Source of the DNA: Levilactobacillus andaensis
GTDB lineage: Bacteria > Bacillota > Bacilli > Lactobacillales > Lactobacillaceae
Assembly (NCBI RefSeq): GCF_016861695.1
Contig: NZ_BOLP01000013.1
Span: 1 to 64,000 of the forward strand
Length of the DNA stretch: 64,000 nucleotides
Reading direction: 5' to 3'
The notes beneath the pieces are model-generated. The model saw only the letters and a program-made list of their open reading frames with translations, was not told the origin of the DNA and did no database searches. The position numbers and the translations under genes are program-made. Numbering within the stretch: the first letter of the stretch is position 1; each line of letters begins with the position of its first letter. Positions 58,548 through 64,000 of the stretch are shown piece after piece.

Positions 58548-59444
58548 CTATTCAAGTTCGCCAGTTAAAATAAACTGTTTGATTTCCTTTAACGTTCGTT
58601 TAGATTCCGGCAGTTTGGACCACAGAATGTAGTCATGCAACATCGACTTCATTTGATGGGCGCGGAATGGCGTGCCATTTGCCATCTGGAATTTTTGCAA
58701 CAGGCGCTCATCATCGGCGGCCAACAATTCATTGGTCCCATAATACAGTTGGACTGGCCCGAGGTCATCGAACGTCCCGTAAATTGGGCTCACCACGGGA
58801 TCGGTCACGGGATGGTCACCGGCGTACTCGAAACCAATCTTCTTCAGTGTTGCCAACGTCAGGTACGGATCGTGTTTCGCCGCTGCCTGAAGGTCGGGAT
58901 TCATCATACTGAGATCCGTCCACGGGGACACTAGAATGGTCCCGGCCGGTAACGGCTCCTGGTGCAACTTCAACTGTTGAAGCAAGGTCAAGGCCAAGCC
59001 GCCGCCAGCCGAATCGCCCATCAGAAAGAATTGGTCATCCGGATACTGCGCGCGCAAGTAACTATAGGCGCGCATCGCAAAGACCACCGTTTCGTCCACG
59101 GTCGCCTCGGGCACCAACGGATAATCTACGTAAGTTATCCGCAGATTGGCCTCGTTGATCAACGTTTCCATCAGTTGCCGGTGACTATCGATGCCCTGCA
59201 TGGTATAAGCGCCGCCGTGAAATAACAACACGTGTTGCGGCAATGGCGCGCCAGAAGCGGCCGTCAATAAGCGGCCACCGAAAACTCGGCGTTCCTCAGT
59301 CACAATGTTCGCCGCAAACTTTTCGGGCACGACGGCACGGTTCTGCCGACTAGGCTGTAAAAATGCTTGCTGGATCTGTTGTTTGAGCTGACTGTGTTGG
59401 GTCTTGAAAAGTAACCATTTCCCACGCAAACTCACGACTATCAC
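58548..59444 (-). CDS. Alpha/beta hydrolase, hormone-sensitive-lipase/acetyl esterase family
   Basis: 298 residues. The HSL-family oxyanion motif HGGAYTMQG and the nucleophile elbow GDSAGGGLAL (Ser about 150) are present, with Asp in DPVVSPIYG and His in MLHDYILW. Such enzymes hydrolyse short-chain acyl esters. No signal peptide, so cytoplasmic. Start ATG or alternative at 59444; the ribosome site is not strong. Substrate unknown. Confidence 0.85.
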   Translation of the reverse strand: MIVVSLRGKWLLFKTQHSQLKQQIQQAFLQPSRQNRAVVPEKFAANIVTEERRVFGGRLLTAASGAPLPQHVLLFHGGAYTMQGIDSHRQLMETLINEANLRITYVDYPLVPEATVDETVVFAMRAYSYLRAQYPDDQFFLMGDSAGGGLALTLLQQLKLHQEPLPAGTILVSPWTDLSMMNPDLQAAAKHDPYLTLATLKKIGFEYAGDHPVTDPVVSPIYGTFDDLGPVQLYYGTNELLAADDERLLQKFQMANGTPFRAHQMKSMLHDYILWSKLPESKRTLKEIKQFILTGELE

Positions 59445-59641
59445 CCTATCTTTTTGCCTTCGTCAAATCCCTGTATTCTCTTAAGCCGCCCTGATTACAT
59501 GTTTCAAAAGTCGAAACGTATAAAGACAGTATACAGCGTTTGGCGGCAAAACACCTCCCCCAGAATCAATTACTAGGTAATTTCTATGAAAACCGTTAGA
59601 ATAGAAGACGTGACAGCTGATATTGAAAGGTGGATAAACTG

Positions 59642-60436
59642 ATGACAAATAACCGAATTTTAAACGTGACTGGCGGCCGGAACTTCCGTGAGCTCGGTGG
59701 GTACCCAACAGTCGACGGCCACACGGTTAAGTGGCACAAGTTACTGCGGACCGCGGGACTCGCGGACCTCACCCCCACTGATCAACAAAAACTGACCGAT
59801 TATGGCGTGGTGGCCGACGTAGATTTCCGTTCCAAAGATGAACAGAAACAAGCGCCCGACCGCGTACCAGCAGGGGCCACGTATCATTTCTTGCCAGTGT
59901 TCCCCGCTGACGACCAAACGGATGCTTCGGCGACCGAGGACGAACTGGAAAAACGCTTCTCGGCCAATGACCAAGCCGGTCACGACCACATGGTAGAGGT
60001 CTACCAACAAATGGTGACGCTACCGTCCGCGCAAAGTGCCTACCATGACTTCTTCGCAACGATGTTGGCGGCCGACCAGCCCGACCAAACGGTACTGTTC
60101 CATTGTACGGCCGGCAAAGACCGGACCGGGATGGGCGCCTTCTTTGCGCTGAGTGCGCTGGGCGTTGACCCCCAAGTCATTCGCAAGGACTACTTGCTGA
60201 CTAACGAAACAACGGCTGATCACGTCAACCAGATCAGTGAGGATGCCCGGAAACAGGGGCATGGCGAAGCATTCGTCACCAACTTGCGGGCACTATATTC
60301 CGTGAGCGACGACTACTTTAACGCCGCAACAAAATTGATCAACACCCAGTTTGGTGGCGCACAAGATTACTTACACGATGTCTTGGGCTTATCTCATAGT
60401 GATTTAAATAACTTTAAACAACTCTATTTAGACTAA
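59642..60436 (+). CDS. Tyrosine-protein phosphatase (IphP/LipA-type)
   Basis: 264 residues from ATG 59642 (MTNNRILNVTGGRNFRELGGY), with AAAGGTGG 8 nt upstream. The N-terminal NFRELGGY and the active-site P-loop HCTAGKDRTG (Cys about 154, Arg about 160) define the family with possible phosphoinositide or phosphotyrosine activity. In other Gram-positive bacteria such enzymes affect wall polysaccharide synthesis or host signalling; there is no kinase nearby. Own terminator follows. Confidence 0.88.
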   Translation: MTNNRILNVTGGRNFRELGGYPTVDGHTVKWHKLLRTAGLADLTPTDQQKLTDYGVVADVDFRSKDEQKQAPDRVPAGATYHFLPVFPADDQTDASATEDELEKRFSANDQAGHDHMVEVYQQMVTLPSAQSAYHDFFATMLAADQPDQTVLFHCTAGKDRTGMGAFFALSALGVDPQVIRKDYLLTNETTADHVNQISEDARKQGHGEAFVTNLRALYSVSDDYFNAATKLINTQFGGAQDYLHDVLGLSHSDLNNFKQLYLD

Positions 60437-60444
60437 CACCCATT

Positions 60445-60483
60445 GCCAGACTAACCGTTTTAGCGGGTAGCCTGGTTTTTCTA
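60445..60483 (+). terminator. Intrinsic terminator of the phosphatase gene
   Basis: CCAG-CTA-CC pairs with GG-TAG-CTGG, then TTTTT. Confidence 0.8.
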
Positions 60484-60505
60484 ACCCACGAAAGGACCTG
60501 ATGAG

Positions 60506-61438
60506 ATGAAAAAGAAAACTCTGACTTGGACGCTACCCCTACTAGGAATCGCCGCAACGTCGTTAATTGCCAGCGAGCACCTGTTCAATTTTGCCTTTAA
60601 ACGGGTCAACTACGTCCCGGAAACTTCCGCGGATAAACAAAAATACGCCGACGCCTATTACGCCTACGTCGACTGGTATCAAAAGATTAATAAGGAAAAA
60701 TGGTATCTACACGAACACGACCCGAAGAATCGGATGGTGGCGGAATACATCCCTGCCGAAAAGCCGAGCAAGCAGACCGTCATTATTTCTCACGGCTACA
60801 AAGGAAACGGCGAAACGATGGCGAACTTTGCCCAGATGTATCATCGTCTAGGCTTCAACGTTCTTCTGCCCGACGACCGGGGCCACGGTGAAAGTGCCGG
60901 CAAGTACATCAGCTTCGGCTGGCTCGACCGGCTGGACTACCTGCAATGGATTCAGCAGACCATCGACCGGACCGGTGATGACGTGAAGATTCTAATGTTT
61001 GGTGTCAGCATGGGTGGGGCTACGATGGAGATGCTCTCCGGCGAAGACCTGCCATCTCAGGTCAAGGCGATCATTGCCGACTGCGGCTACTCCAGCATTG
61101 AGGCCGAACTGACCTACCTGTTGAAGCGTCAATTCCACCTGCCAAAATACCCGATTGAACCGCTGGTCAGCACTATTTCCAAGCGGCGACTTGGCTACTA
61201 CCTCGGTGATGTGACCGCCACGGACCAACTCAAGAAAAACAAACGACCGATTCTCTTCATCCATGGGGAAAAGGACGTGTACGTCCCAGTTGGCATGGCC
61301 TACGAAAACTACGCGGCGACCCATGCGCCTAAACAACTGTGGATCGTGAAAAACGCCTCCCATGCCGAGAGTTTCTGGACGAATCCAGAGCGGTATCAAG
61401 CCCATGTGACGGAGTTTTTGCAGACTTACTTTGAATAG
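60506..61438 (+). CDS. Membrane-anchored alpha/beta hydrolase
   Basis: 310 residues with an N-terminal signal anchor (residues about 7-28). VIISHGYKGNGETM is the oxyanion region, DDRGHGESAGKYISFG and GVSMGGATMEML (nucleophile Ser about 170) follow, and His is in KNASHAESFW. The type is common in lactobacilli as 'alpha/beta hydrolase, cell surface superfamily'. Substrate unknown. The class A-like hydrolase gene follows 28 nt downstream, so the two are probably co-transcribed. Confidence 0.85.
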   Translation: MKKKTLTWTLPLLGIAATSLIASEHLFNFAFKRVNYVPETSADKQKYADAYYAYVDWYQKINKEKWYLHEHDPKNRMVAEYIPAEKPSKQTVIISHGYKGNGETMANFAQMYHRLGFNVLLPDDRGHGESAGKYISFGWLDRLDYLQWIQQTIDRTGDDVKILMFGVSMGGATMEMLSGEDLPSQVKAIIADCGYSSIEAELTYLLKRQFHLPKYPIEPLVSTISKRRLGYYLGDVTATDQLKKNKRPILFIHGEKDVYVPVGMAYENYAATHAPKQLWIVKNASHAESFWTNPERYQAHVTEFLQTYFE

Positions 61439-61466
61439 AACGTTAGCATAGAATGAAGGAATTAAA

Positions 61467-62288
61467 GTGAACAAGTTTAGACGGATCCTTTTAGCAATTT
61501 TTATCGCCCTCATTGGCTGCGGCTTATCGCTAACTTCGGCTCAGGCGACCAGCGTCAGCCACGAACAAACGGCCATTAAAAAGATTGCTAAACGGGATCT
61601 CAAGCCAATGGGCGGTCGCTGGTCCGTCAAAATCACCCGGTTAGGCCATTCACCAGTCAGCGTTCAAACCGGTAACGCTAAGGTTGGACGACAACGTGCC
61701 GCCAGTACGATCAAGGTTTATATCATGCTGACAATTTTCCAGCGGGCACAACTGAAGCAGCTCAAGCTTACCTCACAGGACCAGCGCGACTTAAAACTGA
61801 TGATTCACAATTCAGATAATAACGCCGCTAACCGCTTGATTAAGCGCGCCGGTGGGATGAAGCATGTCAATCAGACCATCAAAGCATCTGGTTTCAAGCA
61901 AACGACGCTAAACCGCCATTTACTAGATACGCAGGCTCTACATGCGGGCCACGACAACTATACGTCGGTTCGAGATTTGACTACTTTTTTGACGCGTGTC
62001 TATCAGCATCGCTTGTTAGGAAAAAAATACGATCAAAAGATGCTGAACCTACTCAAGGGGTGCCGTAATCACAGTAAGTTGCCGCATCTTGTTAAGCAGG
62101 CGACGGTTTACAACAAGACTGGCGAATACCCCGATCTGGGTGTCCAAAACGATAGCGCCCTATTTAAGACCAAACATGGGGTCTACACCATTGTTGTCTT
62201 GGCCCAGAGTGGTCATCAGTATCAACAATATCGTGGCATGAATCGTTTAGGCCGAGATGTCGTCACTTATTTTAATCAACATCAATAA
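61467..62288 (+). CDS. Secreted class A beta-lactamase-like serine hydrolase
   Basis: 273 residues from GTG 61467, with AAGGA 6 nt upstream. Signal peptide to about residue 30 (QATS). Motifs: STIKVYIML (SxxK, Ser about 76), HNSDNNAANRLI (SDN), YNKTGEY (KTG). The conserved Glu166 loop of true class A enzymes is not clear (NRHLLDTQAL), so it is more likely a DD-peptidase/transpeptidase-like or non-hydrolysing relative than a resistance enzyme. Terminator directly after the stop. Confidence 0.83.
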   Translation: MNKFRRILLAIFIALIGCGLSLTSAQATSVSHEQTAIKKIAKRDLKPMGGRWSVKITRLGHSPVSVQTGNAKVGRQRAASTIKVYIMLTIFQRAQLKQLKLTSQDQRDLKLMIHNSDNNAANRLIKRAGGMKHVNQTIKASGFKQTTLNRHLLDTQALHAGHDNYTSVRDLTTFLTRVYQHRLLGKKYDQKMLNLLKGCRNHSKLPHLVKQATVYNKTGEYPDLGVQNDSALFKTKHGVYTIVVLAQSGHQYQQYRGMNRLGRDVVTYFNQHQ

Positions 62289-62290
62289 TT

Positions 62291-62335
62291 AAAATCGCCG
62301 GTCCAGTTCAATTACTGTACCCGCGATTTTTTTAA
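62291..62335 (+). terminator. Intrinsic terminator of the serine hydrolase gene
   Basis: AAAATCGC-GGT-CAGT pairs with ACTG-ACC-GCGATTTT, followed by TTT. Confidence 0.87.
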
Positions 62336-62550
62336 ACTCTGATTAGGTTTGTTGGATAGGAATTTTCGTCTGTCCAACGCGTAATTTCCAGCCGATTTAT
62401 TCACCGTTTTTCACGAGGCGCCTGCCGGAAACGCCGTTTTATCAGCATTTTCCAACCACGTCTCCCCTTGTACGCCCAATCTTAACCTGACCTGAAATCC
62501 CAGGAATCTTCACACATTTAGATTTCCTTTAACAATTTGTCGCAAAGTCA

Positions 62551-62593
62551 TCACAACTTTAGCCCTTTTCTGGTCACAATCTCCGGGTATAGT
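62551..62593 (+). promoter_or_regulatory. Putative regulated promoter of the small RNA
   Basis: TATAGT (62588-62593) has no -35, but TCACAA occurs twice upstream (62551-62556 and 62574-62579, 23 nt apart), the layout of an activator-dependent promoter. Confidence 0.4.
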
Positions 62594-62599
62594 AATAAT

Positions 62600-62803
62600 C
62601 ATAGTAATTAGCCAATAACTGTTACTACTCAAATTCTATATCCAATCCCTTTTAGATTCTCTCCCCCTAAGAGAATCATTCCCTAGTTAGGTTCCCTCAA
62701 GCCTAACTACTCCTCTAATAATGAATTCACACCCCCTATGTGAATCCACTCCTCATGATAAAAATCGCGCCGCTCTCCTCCCCGAGAGTCGCGCGATTTT
62801 TTT
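62600..62803 (+). ncRNA. Candidate small RNA with repeated C-rich loops
   Basis: Hairpin 1: GATTCTCT (62655-62662) / AGAGAATC (62670-62677), loop CCCCCTA. Hairpin 2: TAGTTAGG (62684-62691) / CCTAACTA (62702-62709), loop with CCCTC. Hairpin 3: ATTCACA (62725-62731) / TGTGAAT (62739-62745), again loop CCCCCTA. Linkers carry CTCCTC and ACTCCTCATG. The terminator AAAAATCGCGC...GCGCGATTTTTTT (62760-62803) has loop CTCCCC. No ORF. C-rich loops and CUCC linkers can pair with GGAGG ribosome sites. Confidence 0.65.
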
Positions 62804-62820
62804 GTTGTTCTAACTGCTAG

Positions 62821-63299
62821 TTAGGCAACCTAGTATGGCCTTCGCCTTACCGGCCGCCAGATATGGGCCGGAACGGCGCGGACACACCTTGAAGCCTCGA
62901 AGCCCACGAGTCTACAAGGTTGGTCTTCTGCTAAGCCGGCGGAAAACCACCACCAACTAAGCAGAACGACGCGCCTGAGCCCATATCTGGCGACCCCTCG
63001 GCTGACATAATAGTCCTCTGTCAGCTAAGAATATGATTGTAAAATCGTTATCCGTCAGGCCAAAAATGTCGAGTCTACAAAACTTTTAACATTTTTCGTG
63101 GCAAAACACAATCAAAGCCGGAGGAGGCCAGGGATGTAGCCAGCCGTGACAACGATGTTAGTCGGGGGATTTCCGACTTACATCGTGGACGAATTTGAAG
63201 ACACGTGGTCTTCGTGGCTTCAAATCGAGCGAGAAGACTGGTGGTCTTCCAGTCTGAAGCGTCCCCACGGCAGGCGGAATCCCTGGCAGCCGGAGTGCG
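62821..63299 (+). ncRNA. Large structured element, full copy B (modules 1 and 2)
   Basis: 479 nt. Module 1: perfect 14-bp helix CGCCAGATATGGGC (62855-62868) / GCCCATATCTGGCG (62979-62992) enclosing ACCTTG/CAAGGT with CTCG/CGAG, and TTCTGCT (62926-62932) / AGCAGAA (62960-62966). Linker: GCTGACA (63001-63007) / TGTCAGC (63019-63025), AAAAATGT (63062-63069) / ACATTTTT (63089-63096). Module 2: GCCAGGGAT (63127-63135) / ATCCCTGGC (63279-63287) with CGATGT-TAGTCGG / CCGACT-TACATCG, ATTTGAAG-A-CACG / CGTG-G-CTTCAAAT and GACTGG / CCAGTC. It runs toward the purB 3' end, 40 nt away. Confidence 0.8.
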
Positions 63300-63339
63300 A
63301 CCAATTTAACAATACGTTTTTCAAGCCTTAGCGATTGGG

Positions 63340-64000
63340 TTACATCAACCCTAACCGCTTAAAGATAAAGTCCACCCGCCGTAAATGGTAATGGTAGTCG
63401 AAGGCATCCGCAATCTGGTCTGGCGTCAGGCGACTCGTAATCTTGGCATTGGCTTCCACCAACGGCCGGAATTGAACCTGTTGATCCCAGGCTTGGGCCG
63501 TCAAGGGTTGGACCAAATCGTAAGCATCCTCGCGACTCAGACCCGCCTCGATCAACTTCAACAAGAGGCGTTGACTATAGATCAACCCGTACGTCCGGTT
63601 CATGTTGGCCTTCATCGTTTCTGGGAACACGTCCAGGTTCGTCAAAATCCGGTTGATGCGGTTCAACATGTAATCCAATAACGTCGTATCTTCCGGTAAA
63701 ATCATCCGTTCCGCCGACGAATGGGAAATGTCGCGCTCATGCCACAAGCTGACGTCTTCGTACGCCGTGACCATGGTTCCTCGCAGGACACGGGCCAAGC
63801 CGGTCACGTTTTCCGAACCGATCGGATTACGCTTATGGGGCATCGCCGACGACCCCTTTTGGCCGGGATTGAAATGTTCTTCGACTTCATGAATTTCCGA
63901 GCGCTGTAGACCGCGAATCTCCGTGGCAATGTTTTCCACACTAGTCGCAATCAAAGCCAGCGTTGAAGTGTAGTCGGCATGTAAGTCGCGTGGCAAGACT
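63340..64000 (-). CDS. purB: Adenylosuccinate lyase, 3' part (cut by window end)
   Basis: The last ~220 residues of a ~430-residue enzyme; the gene continues past 64000. The fumarase-superfamily signature GSSAMPHKRNPIGSEN is complete (catalytic Ser in the GSS loop), preceded by LPRDLHADYTSTLALIATSVENIATEIRGLQRSE, and the C-terminal helical domain ends LRRVDFIFKRLGLM. It acts twice in purine synthesis, forming AICAR and AMP with release of fumarate. A full copy of the large structured element lies downstream. Confidence 0.95.
   Translation of the reverse strand, partial: VLPRDLHADYTSTLALIATSVENIATEIRGLQRSEIHEVEEHFNPGQKGSSAMPHKRNPIGSENVTGLARVLRGTMVTAYEDVSLWHERDISHSSAERMILPEDTTLLDYMLNRINRILTNLDVFPETMKANMNRTYGLIYSQRLLLKLIEAGLSREDAYDLVQPLTAQAWDQQVQFRPLVEANAKITSRLTPDQIADAFDYHYHLRRVDFIFKRLGLM

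Noticed and set aside
59741-60262. Minus-strand ORFs inside the tyrosine phosphatase gene
   Set aside because: Complement shadows; the plus-strand gene has P-loop, start site and terminator.
61467-62288. Beta-lactamase resistance gene
   Set aside because: SxxK, SDN and KTG are present, but the Glu166 loop is not recognisable and lactobacilli carry many such wall-related hydrolases; no basis for a resistance claim.

Overview
The window looks like chromosome of a lactobacillus (family Lactobacillaceae), judged by inference from gene content. It carries a TPP-riboswitch thiMDE operon, a SOS-controlled Y-family polymerase operon, a glycerol kinase with a cre-like site, an OatA-type acyltransferase, a DUF368 lipid-carrier flippase, a coenzyme A-disulfide reductase/rhodanese fusion, many small oxidoreductases, and enzymes that have lost iron-sulfur cysteines (RlmD-like methyltransferase, endonuclease III-like protein). 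Signals are typical low-GC Gram-positive: strong AAGGAGG ribosome sites and frequent extended -10 promoters (TGGTATACT). I see no rRNA, tRNA, CRISPR array or intact transposon. The species cannot be fixed from sequence alone; a relative of Levilactobacillus or Lactiplantibacillus is plausible.

Layout. 1-8 kb: cell-envelope acyltransferase, adenosine deaminase, a catalytically dead integrase-like protein, polysaccharide deacetylase, hydroxyacyl-CoA dehydrogenase, a 30-residue membrane peptide gene and an L,D-transpeptidase. 8-23 kb: a redox/detoxification block of aldo/keto reductases, NmrA-like and ABM-domain proteins, hexapeptide acetyltransferases, LtrA, MerR and LysR regulators, ending with the CoA-disulfide reductase. 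23-37 kb: two antimicrobial/lipid-type ABC exporters, secreted proteins, the SOS polymerase operon, a secreted 5'-nucleotidase and a flippase. 37-47 kb: thiMDE, FetAB, RlmD-like enzyme with a repetitive N-terminal tail, a type I toxin-antitoxin-like locus, DUF368 protein. 47.3-49 kb: an AT-rich insert with a HTH regulator and membrane proteins. 49-64 kb: glpK, base-excision glycosylase, GATase, YczE-like protein, sedolisin protease, alpha-glucosidase, hydrolases, tyrosine phosphatase, class A-like serine hydrolase, and the 3' part of purB.

The most unusual content is between genes. (1) Two ~480-nt elements (37186-37665, 62821-63299), plus partial copies at 18990, 34600, 41215 and 53627, fold into the same branched structures with extensive compensatory base changes. 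(2) A second family of ~160-175-nt structured elements ending in terminator hairpins (7766, 17600, 49906, degenerate at 30560) sits at gene 3' ends; one overlaps and supplies the stop codon of glpK. (3) The ltrA mRNA has a 145-nt leader with a perfect 10-bp closing helix and a perfect 9-nt anti-Shine-Dalgarno sequence, which is riboswitch- or thermosensor-like. (4) 62600-62803 encodes a probable small RNA with repeated CCCCCTA loops. (5) A 50-residue toxin-like gene is followed by an antisense RNA cassette that is duplicated upstream without the toxin.

Regulatory logic that can be read: a shared 25-bp motif suggests the LysR protein controls both the DUF2255-merR operon and the acetyltransferase-lipoprotein operon; a MerR-type 19-bp-spacer promoter drives the two-AKR operon; LexA controls the polymerase operon; TPP controls thiMDE; a LacI-type palindrome covers the alpha-glucosidase promoter.
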